Shown here: positions 9,012 to 15,965 of the stretch, piece by piece
How positions within the stretch are numbered: the first letter of the stretch is position 1
How the letters are laid out: each line of letters begins with the position of its first letter
Translations under genes and position numbers: made by a program
Assembly (NCBI GenBank): GCA_029210695.1
Contig: JARGFH010000042.1
Span: forward strand, 1-32,979
Length of the DNA stretch: 32,979 nt
Source: Acidimicrobiia bacterium
Lineage (GTDB): Bacteria > Actinomycetota > Acidimicrobiia > Spongiisociales > JAHEDJ01
Direction of reading: 5' to 3'
Notes under the pieces: model-generated
What the model was told of the DNA's origin: nothing
Seen by the model: only the letters and a program-made list of their open reading frames with translations
Database searches by the model: none

Positions 9012-9814
9012 CATGAAATCACCATCATCAGGGCGCTCAACACCAGCAAGATCACACCGGCGACCAGTGTGTTGGTCGAGGTCATACCCGACGGCAGTCG
9101 GGCGGCGGCGATGGAGTCTGTTCCCACAACGACGGCGATGAGCAAGGTGATCATGCCGCTGAGCATGAGCAGGGCGGTCAAGATGCCCGGGAGGAAGATC
9201 CCGAGAATGATGCCAATCACGACGACCCCGGCACCGATCTTCCACGAAAGCGGAAGGGCGGCGATCAGCGAGCCCTTCTTGGCGGCAGGTTTCTTTTTGG
9301 CAGGCTGTTGCTCTGCTCTGCGTGCCGGAGGTTGCTCCTCGAGTGCGGGCGGTGGGGGAGCAACGGTCATCGGCTCGGGCTCTGTGAGGTAGCTCGGCAC
9401 AGGTTTGGGCTCGGCCGCGGGAGTGGCGATTCCGGGTTCCAGCGTCGGGCTTTCCGCGGCCTTGGCCTTCTTCGATGTGCGTCCGCGAGGTTCCTTTGGC
9501 GGACTGGCCTTCTTCTCCTTGCGCGAGCGTCGTGCGGTGTGTTTTGGCGCCGAGCGCGGAGCATCCTCCTTGATTTCGACGAGGCGTGTGAATCCTTCTG
9601 GATCGTCGACCGAGATGAGAAGTTGCTCGCCCTCGACTTCGAGGACAAACGCTCCGCTCTTGCGACGGATGTCGAGCCCGGCCAGGCTCCAGTTACCGAT
9701 TTCGTCCGCCGTGCCGACGAGAATCATCAGGCGGCCGCCATCAACGCGGATGCCGGCCGGCATCTTGGTCCCCGCGTCTCCGGCTATCTGTAGTGAACCT
9801 TCAAACGTTGGCAT
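9011..9814 (-). CDS. Uncharacterised membrane protein with N-terminal globular domain and Lys/Ala/Pro linker
   Basis: A 267-residue protein in three parts. Residues 1-83 are a compact beta-rich region (alternating strands such as GGRLMILVG, GAFVLEVEGEQLLISV) that may be a small PH-like or FHA-like fold, but I cannot assign it firmly. Residues about 84-180 are a low-complexity linker rich in Lys, Arg, Ala, Pro and Glu. Residues about 185-267 hold three hydrophobic segments. The protein therefore looks membrane-bound with a cytoplasmic basic linker that could contact nucleic acid or acidic partners. The N-terminal domain starts at the ATG 9814 without a strong ribosome binding site. Its upstream region carries the tandem palindromes at 9911-10019. 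No function can be given. Confidence 0.8.
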   Translation of the reverse strand: MPTFEGSLQIAGDAGTKMPAGIRVDGGRLMILVGTADEIGNWSLAGLDIRRKSGAFVLEVEGEQLLISVDDPEGFTRLVEIKEDAPRSAPKHTARRSRKEKKASPPKEPRGRTSKKAKAAESPTLEPGIATPAAEPKPVPSYLTEPEPMTVAPPPPALEEQPPARRAEQQPAKKKPAAKKGSLIAALPLSWKIGAGVVVIGIILGIFLPGILTALLMLSGMITLLIAVVVGTDSIAAARLPSGMTSTNTLVAGVILLVLSALMMVIS

Positions 9815-9910
9815 CGCTCAACTCTCGAACGTGATGACGTGTACGCATAGTGAAATCCCTGGCCGGCCCCTCCAGTATCTTAGGCGCTGGTGCGTTGAGA
9901 CCCACACATG

Positions 9911-9959
9911 ATTCTCCGCAGTGCTGTGGCGCGTGACGGTCCGTTGTATTGCCGAGAAA
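9911..9959 (+). repeat. 49-bp palindromic repeat, family A copy 1
   Basis: An imperfect palindrome beginning ATTCTCCGC and ending GCCGAGAAA, with the asymmetric core TGGCGCGTG off-centre. It aligns end to end with the copies at 9971 and 24673 without gaps and is the most degenerate of the three (several unpaired stem positions). It lies in the non-coding gap between two minus-strand genes. The asymmetric core gives the repeat a direction; all three copies point the same way. Confidence 0.85.
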
Positions 9960-9970
9960 ATCTGCACGTG

Positions 9971-10019
9971 TTTCTCAGCAATGCTGTGGCGCGTGACAGG
10001 CCATTGCATTGCTGAGAAA
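9971..10019 (+). repeat. 49-bp palindromic repeat, family A copy 2
   Basis: Begins TTTCTCAGCAATGC and ends GCATTGCTGAGAAA, with arms pairing over about 20 bases and two mismatches. The core TGGCGCGTGAC is shared with copy 1. It starts 60 bp after copy 1, leaving an 11-bp spacer. Its seventh base A pairs with T43; in copy 3 that pair is C-G, a compensatory change. It lies 10 bp downstream of the lppM-like stop, so it could end that transcript. Confidence 0.9.
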
Positions 10020-10029
10020 GTCCGGGGTT

Positions 10030-10818
10030 CTATCCGAATGGGTCGCCTTCCAGGGCTTCGCCGACGGGCACGGGAGCTTCGGCGACGAAGCTGTCTCCAT
10101 TGCCAATGATCGGCGCGGACGACCGTCGGTTCCACAGCACGAATGCGAGGGCGGCCACTAGCACGACGGCTGCGGCTGCCGCGATCGGGATTAGCGGGAG
10201 CCCTCCCCCTGGGGCAGACTCAGCGCTGATCACCCGTCCGGAGTCGGTCAAGTGAACCTTCCATACCAGGGTGCCGTCCGACTGCTCTGAATCGGCGTTG
10301 TGGGTGACGATCTCGCCGGGCAGCTTCACGAGGATCTCCGCGTCGAAGAAGGTCTCCGAGAGGTCGTCAACGGAGCCGCCGAGGTCGAATCCTTCGACGC
10401 CCTGGAGCCCCTGCTCGAGGGTCTCGCCGCTCATGGTGGCTTCGAACCGGAACCCGCCGCCTTCGGTGGTTTCTACAGTGAAGGTTTCGAACAGACCATC
10501 TTCGCCGCTGAACACGGTACCGGCGATCGAGCGAAGTTCGGCGAGATCATCGAAGCCGGTACTCGCCTCCATGCCGGTGAACTCACCCTCCGACCAGTCC
10601 GTCGAACTCCAACCGGCCGGCAGATCCGTCGTCAGGTCGGCGAGCGGGTCACCCTCCGGCGCGAACGAGCCCATTAGCTCCATGAGTTCTTCGTCGAACC
10701 CGAAGACGACGGAGGCTTTGCCCGATCCGTCGCTGTTGAGCTCGAAGCCCTGATCTACTTTCACTTTGCAGCCGGTCAGGAGAACGGCCAATACCACGAC
10801 TGGAATTAGTCGGCGCAT
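10030..10818 (-). CDS. LppM-like lipoprotein with C-terminal membrane anchor
   Basis: A 262-residue exported protein. The signal peptide ends in a lipobox, LLTGC, with the lipidated cysteine at residue 17. The extracytoplasmic domain begins VKVDQGFELNSDGSGKASVV, the pattern of LppM-type proteins, in which mycobacterial LppM is implicated in surface lipid and phagosome traits. A second hydrophobic segment at about 207-230 is followed by WNRR and a 30-residue acidic cytoplasmic tail, so the protein is held at both ends. SD-like AAGGAA lies five bases before the ATG at 10818. The gene is divergent from the HEAT-repeat gene. The LppM assignment rests on the domain's general pattern and architecture, not on alignment. 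Confidence 0.8.
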   Translation of the reverse strand: MRRLIPVVVLAVLLTGCKVKVDQGFELNSDGSGKASVVFGFDEELMELMGSFAPEGDPLADLTTDLPAGWSSTDWSEGEFTGMEASTGFDDLAELRSIAGTVFSGEDGLFETFTVETTEGGGFRFEATMSGETLEQGLQGVEGFDLGGSVDDLSETFFDAEILVKLPGEIVTHNADSEQSDGTLVWKVHLTDSGRVISAESAPGGGLPLIPIAAAAAVVLVAALAFVLWNRRSSAPIIGNGDSFVAEAPVPVGEALEGDPFG

Positions 10819-10937
10819 GAGATTCCTTGGTCGGTTCTAAGGAACTTCGGCTGCGAACCCGATGTCCTTGAGGTTTGTCGAACCTGGAGAAACAACTGGG
10901 GCCGCCGGGTTCTCCCGTTGCCGCGGGCCCGTGCCTC

Positions 10938-10943
10938 TACGAT
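10938..10943 (+). promoter_or_regulatory. -10 box TACGAT for leaderless HEAT-repeat gene
   Basis: TACGAT ends seven bases before the ATG at 10951, with no ribosome binding site between. It supports this start over an upstream in-frame one at 10918. Confidence 0.5.
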
Positions 10944-10950
10944 TACGGTG

Positions 10951-12042
10951 ATGACGGATCCACTCGACCTCGATGCCACCCGCTCCGCGATCGCGGCTCG
11001 CGACCTCACCGCAACTGCTTCCGGCTACCTGACCACCGACGTCGCCATGCGATTGCCCTTCGAGGCCCTCGGGCCTTTCAAGACTCTGCTCCGACGGTTC
11101 TTCTCGGCTGAGGCCTTCACCGCTGCGGATCGACAGGAACTCAGCGACACCGTAACCCCCCATATCGAGGGCGGCTGGTGGGAGCATGATCTCGGAGGCG
11201 GCATAACGCTCGCTCACGGGGTCACCGAGGGCCGGTACGTGATCCGGGTTTCCGGGGCTGCCTCGCCGGCTCCCTCTGTGTTTGCTCGGGTCTTCGACGG
11301 TCCGGTGGTCCCGGAAGCCACACCGCATCCCCGCAAGGTGAAGTTCGTGGTCGGGGGTCCGCCTGCACCAGGGAAATGGTATCTCCGGCACGACGCCGAC
11401 ACCGGCGAGGACGCGCGGGTGGCGCGATTGTTCGCAGAGCCAGACGTCACCGACGTCATGGTGGCCGGCGACTTCGTCACCGTCGGCATTGGTTCTCGAG
11501 CGTCGTGGGAACGCCGGCTCGAGCCCCTTCTGGCGCTGGTGACCGAGCTCTTTTTGGTCGAGGGCTTGCCATCGTCGGCTCCCGAACGGACCAGAGATGA
11601 ACTGCTCGACGAGGCCCGACGCTCAACCGGAGAACGCCCGGAGGAGCTCCATTTGCTCGACCCGGACCTGGGCCCGGAACGTGTCCGGCTGCTTGCCGCG
11701 ATCGATTCGGACGATCCAAGAGTGCGTAGGGTGGCACTGGCGATCCTCCTCGAATCCACCGATTCATCCGTGCGCGCCGCCGCGGTCGAGCAAGGGATGG
11801 GCGACCCCTCCCGGATTGTCAGACGCGCAACCATCGATTCGGCGGCGGACTCCGGTCTCGAGTCGTTCCGACCGGTGTTCGAGGCGGCTCTGCGCGACGA
11901 AGACGGGTGGATTCGCTGGAAGGCGGTGCGGGCCCTCGGCGAGTTGAGGGTCGGCACGAGTAGGCCGTTGGTCGAAGAAGCCTCGAAGGACGCCGACTTC
12001 CAGGTCCGGTTCGAAGCCGCCCGCGTTCTCAAGCGGGGATAG
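10951..12042 (+). CDS. NifU N-terminal-like domain protein with HEAT repeats
   Basis: A 363-residue soluble protein. Residues about 128-205 resemble the NifU/Nfu N-terminal domain: a KVKFVVG strand, an Ala/Arg-rich helix, then LFAEPDVTDVMVAGDFVTVG and a Trp-containing helix. The C-terminal 120 residues are HEAT-type repeats (phrases such as DDPRVRRVALAILLE, DEDGWIRWKAVRALGELR and DADFQVRFEAARVLKR), typical protein-interaction solenoids. The first 125 residues are unassigned. This order is seen in some uncharacterised proteins that may bind iron-sulfur scaffold partners, but the cysteines needed for cluster binding are absent, so a scaffold role for the protein itself is unlikely. A clean 12-bp hairpin follows the stop codon. 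Confidence 0.82.
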   Translation: MTDPLDLDATRSAIAARDLTATASGYLTTDVAMRLPFEALGPFKTLLRRFFSAEAFTAADRQELSDTVTPHIEGGWWEHDLGGGITLAHGVTEGRYVIRVSGAASPAPSVFARVFDGPVVPEATPHPRKVKFVVGGPPAPGKWYLRHDADTGEDARVARLFAEPDVTDVMVAGDFVTVGIGSRASWERRLEPLLALVTELFLVEGLPSSAPERTRDELLDEARRSTGERPEELHLLDPDLGPERVRLLAAIDSDDPRVRRVALAILLESTDSSVRAAAVEQGMGDPSRIVRRATIDSAADSGLESFRPVFEAALRDEDGWIRWKAVRALGELRVGTSRPLVEEASKDADFQVRFEAARVLKRG

Positions 12043-12043
12043 A

Positions 12044-12071
12044 AGAACCCAGGGCTTGCGCCCTGGGTTCT
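12044..12071 (+). terminator. Hairpin terminator, 12-bp perfect stem
   Basis: AGAACCCAGGGC (12044-12055) pairs perfectly with 12060-12071 around a TTGC loop, starting two bases after the HEAT-gene stop. There is no T-run, which is common for terminators in GC-rich actinobacteria. Confidence 0.75.
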
Positions 12072-12269
12072 GAGTCGGCCGGGTCCGGTGGGGCTGAGGG
12101 GGGTCAGCCTGGTGCCGGTACCGACCTTGGGGGATCGACCGGCGACAGGCTCTCAGGCCCACCCCGTCATCAATAGGGTCGCACGCCTCGTGTCGAGGGA
12201 GGCGATAGGCCTGTGCACGAATCCGTACCTATCGACCGGTCGGTAAGGAAGCGCCAGCGGTGTGCCCGG
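12072..12269. other. Intergenic region with no recognised RNA element
   Basis: About 200 bp between the terminator and the next promoter. It contains a CTCTCAGGCC stretch that recalls one glycine-riboswitch segment, but the paired upstream consensus is missing, and the downstream genes have no glycine link. No gene or convincing structure is seen. Confidence 0.4.
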
Positions 12270-12275
12270 TATGCT
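12270..12275 (+). promoter_or_regulatory. -10 box TATGCT for the lipoprotein/membrane protein operon
   Basis: TATGCT is separated by seven bases from the ATG at 12283. It predicts a leaderless bicistronic mRNA and supports this ATG over one 21 bases upstream. Confidence 0.55.
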
Positions 12276-12282
12276 CCCGGCC

Positions 12283-12732
12283 ATGCGAAGAGCCATATTT
12301 ACCGTGAGTGCGCTTGCTCTGATCGGCGTGGCCTGCGGGTCGGGGACCGACGCCGTCCCGACCGTTCCCGCGGTAGGGCCGACCTCCACTGTGGCTCCGG
12401 CAGCCACCACAACCTCCGAACCGGTAGCCGGAGACACGACGACGACTACGTTCCCGGCCACTACGACGACGCTGCCCGGCGTGACTGTGCTGGAAGTGGT
12501 GGTGGCGGAAGGCGAAGTCGCAGAACTCAGCGCAACTCTTGACGAAGAACTCCGGATCATCGTGTATGCGGATGAGGTTGATGAGGTTCATCTGCACACC
12601 TACGACATCCAGGTTGCCGTGGGGCCGGGTGCGCCGGCAGTAATCGAGTTCGTTGCTTCGATTCCCGGGATCTTCGAGATCGAGTTCGAGAAGGCCGGCT
12701 CCCTGATCGCCGAACTGCGGGTGGATCCGTGA
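12283..12732 (+). CDS. Lipoprotein with cupredoxin-like C-terminal domain
   Basis: A 149-residue lipoprotein with the lipobox IGVAC (cysteine 18), then a Thr/Pro/Ala-rich linker to about residue 65, then an 80-residue beta-sandwich-like domain. This domain has the cupredoxin feel: a VLEVVVAEGEVAEL strand, EVHLHTYDI in the position where plastocyanin-like domains carry a ligand histidine, and a terminal PGIFEIEFEKAG...IAELRV. The Cys ligand of a type 1 copper site is missing, so electron transfer is unlikely; copper or metal binding through His/Met remains possible. Its stop overlaps the start of the next gene (GTGA), so the two are translationally coupled and probably act together at the outer face of the membrane. 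Confidence 0.8.
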   Translation: MRRAIFTVSALALIGVACGSGTDAVPTVPAVGPTSTVAPAATTTSEPVAGDTTTTTFPATTTTLPGVTVLEVVVAEGEVAELSATLDEELRIIVYADEVDEVHLHTYDIQVAVGPGAPAVIEFVASIPGIFEIEFEKAGSLIAELRVDP

Positions 12733-14090
12733 GGCGATCGGTCCGTGGGGCTGTAACCTCGCTGATCGCCGCCGCCGTCGTCGTTGCCGTGCCGTCGCCA
12801 GCCTTCGCTCATGGGATTGGCGGACGCGCCGACCTTCCCGTTCCGCTCGGTTACTTCCTGGTCGGGGCCGGCGTAGTGCTGGTGGTGTCGTTCATTGCGC
12901 TCGCCGTGCTGTGGAAGATGCCCCGCTTGCAGGATGGTCCGCGCTCGGAGGCGATGAGCGTGCAGGTGGACGGTCTGCCTGCGACGGTGCTGTCCGTCGC
13001 CGGGGTGTTCTTCCTGTTTCTCGTGATCGGCGCCGGCTTATTCGGTGTGCAAAACGGAACCCGCAACGTGGCGCCTGCCACGGTATGGGTGGTGTTCTGG
13101 CTGGTTGTGCCGTTTCTTGGTGCGCTCGTCGGCAACATCTACACGCCACTGAACCCTTGGAGGACGCTATCCGGCTGGCTATTGCCGGACCAGGAGGATC
13201 GACAGGGCATTCTCGAACGCTGGGGCGTATATCCGGCCGGCGTCGCTTTTTTCGGGTTCACCTGGCTCGAGCTGGTGTGGCCGGATTCTGGTCAACCCAG
13301 AACGTTGGCAGCGGCCGCGCTGTTGTACACCTTCTACGTACTGCTGTTGGCGGGTTGGGGAGGTCGGGACGCCGGACTGCAATCGGGAGAGCTCTTCACG
13401 ACCTACAACCGGCTCATCAGTTCGGTCTCACCGTTCGGGCGAGATCGGGACGGCCGGTTGGTGCGGCGAGGATGGTTGCGTGCGTTGCCGGTACTGCCCG
13501 CCTGGCGGGGTCTGACGTTCTTTGTGGTTCTAATGATCGGCACGGTCAGTTACGACGGGTTGTCCGGGACATCATGGTGGAGGGAGCTCCTAGGGAGCAT
13601 GGCCGGCGAACTCTGGGCGGAGACCCTCGGGATGTTGACGATCATTGCAGTCATCGGCGGCGCCTACGCGGCGGCCTCGTGGGGGGCCGTGGCGTTGACC
13701 GGCGGCGGCGGGCGCAGTACCGGGGAGATTGCGGCCTCGTTCGCACACACTCTGGTGCCGATCGCTCTGGCCTACGCCTTCGCGCACTACTTCACGCTCG
13801 TGCTATTCGAGGGCCAGTTGTTCATCTCCACCCTCTCGGATCCGTTCGGTCGGGGATGGAATCTGTTCGGTACCGCAGACCGGGAGGTGAGCTACTTCCT
13901 CGCACCCGAGGTGATCTGGTATGTGCAGGTGGCGGCCATCCTGTTCGGACACATTGCCGGCGTGGTTTTGGCCCACGATCGCGCTCTGGCGGTATTCCCC
14001 GAGAAGACCGCGGTCAGGAGCCAGTACGCGATGCTGGTGCTGATGGTCTTGCTGACCAGCCTCGGCCTCACGATCCTCGCCGCCGGCTGA
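12729..14090 (+). CDS. Polytopic membrane protein, possibly fenitrothion hydrolase (FedB)-like
   Basis: A 453-residue protein with an N-terminal signal-like segment ending SPAFA-HG at residues 23-29, followed by about ten hydrophobic segments. If signal peptidase cuts after Ala27, the mature protein starts with His28, as in copper proteins that use an N-terminal histidine. Further His residues sit near membrane segments (AHYFTL, GHIAGVVLAHDRAL). I recall homologues in actinobacteria being named after FedB, a membrane protein reported to act on the organophosphate fenitrothion; this is recollection of a label, and the natural role is unknown. The GTG start at 12729 overlaps the cupredoxin-like lipoprotein gene by four bases. 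The stop is followed directly by palindrome family B. Confidence 0.75.
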   Translation: MRRSVRGAVTSLIAAAVVVAVPSPAFAHGIGGRADLPVPLGYFLVGAGVVLVVSFIALAVLWKMPRLQDGPRSEAMSVQVDGLPATVLSVAGVFFLFLVIGAGLFGVQNGTRNVAPATVWVVFWLVVPFLGALVGNIYTPLNPWRTLSGWLLPDQEDRQGILERWGVYPAGVAFFGFTWLELVWPDSGQPRTLAAAALLYTFYVLLLAGWGGRDAGLQSGELFTTYNRLISSVSPFGRDRDGRLVRRGWLRALPVLPAWRGLTFFVVLMIGTVSYDGLSGTSWWRELLGSMAGELWAETLGMLTIIAVIGGAYAAASWGAVALTGGGGRSTGEIAASFAHTLVPIALAYAFAHYFTLVLFEGQLFISTLSDPFGRGWNLFGTADREVSYFLAPEVIWYVQVAAILFGHIAGVVLAHDRALAVFPEKTAVRSQYAMLVLMVLLTSLGLTILAAG

Positions 14091-14094
14091 AAAC

Positions 14095-14150
14095 CCCGTT
14101 TTCGCGCGGGATTCCCACCGTATGAGGCGCGATTCCCGCGCGAAAACGGG
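14095..14150. repeat. Palindromic repeat, family B copy 2, at convergent junction
   Basis: A 17-bp perfect inverted repeat has its arms at 14095-14111 (CCCGTTTTCGCGCGGGA) and 14134-14150. It begins four bases after the stop at 14090 and ends ten bases before the convergent stop at 14160. The arm is identical over 16 bp to that at 2537-2552, while the interior differs. The shared placement suggests a terminator role; the shared sequence suggests a dispersed element. Confidence 0.87.
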
Positions 14151-14159
14151 ATTGGGGGC

Positions 14160-15104
14160 TTACTTGGTGAGGACCGAGCGGATTTCTATGACCTGATAGG
14201 GGGTCGTCTCGGTGTCTGTGTAGGGGTCGAGCGGGTAGATGCCGAGAGAGGATCCGGCCGCGTCGAGGAGCTCAAAGCGGCCCGTCCAGATCACCTCGAT
14301 CGCCAGCGAGTACAGGCCCTTGGTGTTGTAGGTGTACGTTCTGGCCGGTTCCTCTTCGGTCCCGGAGATGAAGCGGTAGTGATCAACCGGCGGCGCGACC
14401 ACGTCACCCGGCGTAATGAAGCCGATCGACTCCGTATCTCCGTTGTCGAAAGTCCAGTGCACGGCGGCAACCCAGGCATCGACCAGCGTCGTGAACCCAC
14501 CGGCTGAGGCGGTCAGCGAGATCGTGGTCTCCGCGGGATCCCAGCCCGGCGTACCCGGGTCGAACCACAACCACATCTCCATGCCGGTAACCCCCGTGGG
14601 GTACCCGTCGACGAGCGGGCTCGGGCTGAGCGACAAGTTCGGATCCGGGAGAGCGGCCGCCGCCGCGTCCCATACATCGAGGTCTGGCACCGGCGGCGGG
14701 CCGCAATAGGGCCGGGTCACATCGCCATGGTTCGGTCCCGGATTGATGAGCTCGAGTCCAGACGCGCCGCCGATCAGGCCGATGCCGTCTCCGCCGGGGA
14801 TCCACACGATGATGTCGGAGCCAATCAGCTCCCCCCTGGCCGGGTCGTCGCCGTGGAACAGCCATTCGCGCCAGCCGCCTTCATCAACGGCGCATTCGGG
14901 TGCCGGGCCCTCGAACGAGTAGCGGAGATGGAACCCCTCCGGGGCCGTGAACGAGCCGTCCGACTGCACGCTGATCCAGGTAGTGACCTCTCCGTCGGCG
15001 ATTCCGCCTCCGCCCTCTTCACCGCCCGCGTGAGCCGTTCCCTGCAACCCAACCAGGAAGAGAACTGTGGCGATAAGCAGCGAGCTGAGCCGGAAGTTCG
15101 TCAC
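14160..15104 (-). CDS. Secreted protein with PKD-like C-terminal region
   Basis: A 314-residue exported protein with a Sec signal peptide (residues 1-26, ending GTAHA). The mature part is acidic and rich in Gly, Pro, Asp and Trp. Near the C-terminus is a PKD-like stretch: WTFDNGDTESIG, then ARTYTYNTKGLYSLAIEVIWTG, the usual Trp-Asp-Gly-Asp and Tyr-x-Gly-Tyr order of that fold. Two cysteines (ECAVDEG and RPYCGPP) could form a disulfide outside the cell. Similar actinobacterial proteins are of unknown function and are often found beside a small lipoprotein, as here. The ATG overlaps the stop of the upstream lipoprotein gene by four bases (ATGA), so the pair is coupled. Confidence 0.78.
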   Translation of the reverse strand: MTNFRLSSLLIATVLFLVGLQGTAHAGGEEGGGGIADGEVTTWISVQSDGSFTAPEGFHLRYSFEGPAPECAVDEGGWREWLFHGDDPARGELIGSDIIVWIPGGDGIGLIGGASGLELINPGPNHGDVTRPYCGPPPVPDLDVWDAAAAALPDPNLSLSPSPLVDGYPTGVTGMEMWLWFDPGTPGWDPAETTISLTASAGGFTTLVDAWVAAVHWTFDNGDTESIGFITPGDVVAPPVDHYRFISGTEEEPARTYTYNTKGLYSLAIEVIWTGRFELLDAAGSSLGIYPLDPYTDTETTPYQVIEIRSVLTK

Positions 15105-15733
15105 TGTTCTCCGCCTACGATTTCACCAAGCCTTCCGGTGACTCCGACGCGCCATCGTCCGTCCGTCCCGCGTTCAAGCCCGAATAGGACAACTTTGTTG
15201 ACGTACTCGTCCCGTTCGAGGCGCATCCGTTGGCCTGATTCATCCACCACGAACTGAGGCGACCATGAGTCTGTGATCTGAAGTAGTACGTTCCCGTTTT
15301 CGAACTCCTGGGTGACTATCGCCTCCTCTACGACGATGCCACCGTCATCTTGGACCCATCCTTTGTCTGCGTATTCATTGAGGAAGTCGATCACCGCGCT
15401 GTAGCAGTCGCAACTCTCGAGATACACGAGATCGAGATACTCCGGACCCAGAACAGGAATGGTGTGCAGGTAGCTCACGTACTCCAAGATCGCCACGATG
15501 GCTTCGGTGGGGTCCTCGACGTCATTGTTGGGGAGGAGGATTTCGACGGGTTCTGTTGTCGTTGTGGTGGCCGGGGATGTCGTTGTCGTCGTCGCGGGGA
15601 GCGTTGTCGTCGTCACGGGTGTCGCAGGCATCGTCGTCGGCAGTGCTGAGGTCGTGGCCGTCGACGAGGTAGAGCAGGCACCGAGAAAGAGCATCGCTGC
15701 GACGAGCCATATCGAGGTTCCCTGGATCCGCAT
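15101..15733 (-). CDS. Thr-linker lipoprotein, partner of the PKD-like protein
   Basis: A 210-residue lipoprotein with a lipobox ending LGAC (cysteine 20), then a linker of about 45 residues made almost wholly of Thr, Pro and Ala (repeated TTTTLPATTTTT-like runs), probably a cell-wall-spanning and perhaps glycosylated spacer. The C-terminal 145 residues form a mixed alpha/beta domain with features of the NTF2-like/Mce-associated kind: an early helix IVAILEYVSYL, a CDC pair, and final strands VNKVVLFGLER and RWRVGVTGRLGEIV. No enzyme motif is evident. It is the first gene of a coupled pair with the secreted PKD-like protein, so both likely act in one surface structure. Confidence 0.78.
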   Translation of the reverse strand: MRIQGTSIWLVAAMLFLGACSTSSTATTSALPTTMPATPVTTTTLPATTTTTSPATTTTTEPVEILLPNNDVEDPTEAIVAILEYVSYLHTIPVLGPEYLDLVYLESCDCYSAVIDFLNEYADKGWVQDDGGIVVEEAIVTQEFENGNVLLQITDSWSPQFVVDESGQRMRLERDEYVNKVVLFGLERGTDGRWRVGVTGRLGEIVGGEQ

Positions 15734-15911
15734 CCCTTACCTATCGTTAGCAAACGACTACCAACAAGAGTACCCAGTGATTTCCTGCGCTGCCAGCAGG
15801 TCGGTAACTCACTTTTCGCGGTTTCCGCACTAGTTCGTACCTCGCCGGGCGACGCAAGGCGGAGGCATGGAACGAGCGCAGGCTCGGCCGCTCTGACTGG
15901 ATGAGCCTAGG

Positions 15912-15917
15912 TAGAGT
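15912..15917 (+). promoter_or_regulatory. Candidate -10 box TAGAGT for the VOC gene
   Basis: TAGAGT fits TANNNT and would give a leader of about 42 bases that contains the strong GAGGAGGAGAG ribosome binding site of the gene at 15966. No clear -35 was seen. The remaining intergenic DNA from 15734 shows only a small CCTGC/GCAGG stem. Confidence 0.35.
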
Positions 15918-15965
15918 TCGAAGGAGCGGGCGACCCAACAGCCCGCCAACCACTGAGGAGGAGAG

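Noticed and set aside
9920-10110. Short frame encoding a repeated peptide FSAMLWRVTxxCIAEK
   Set aside because: The peptide is just a translation of the 49-bp palindromes; a similar peptide appears at 24662 for the same reason. It has no codon signature or ribosome binding site.
12110-12165. Possible glycine riboswitch (CTCTCAGGCC stretch)
   Set aside because: The other conserved segment (CCGAAGGxGCAA type) is absent, and the downstream genes are not glycine-related.
12911-14125. 404-codon frame inside the FedB-like gene
   Set aside because: It is a shadow frame rich in Arg and Gly. The other frame has membrane segments and a signal peptide.
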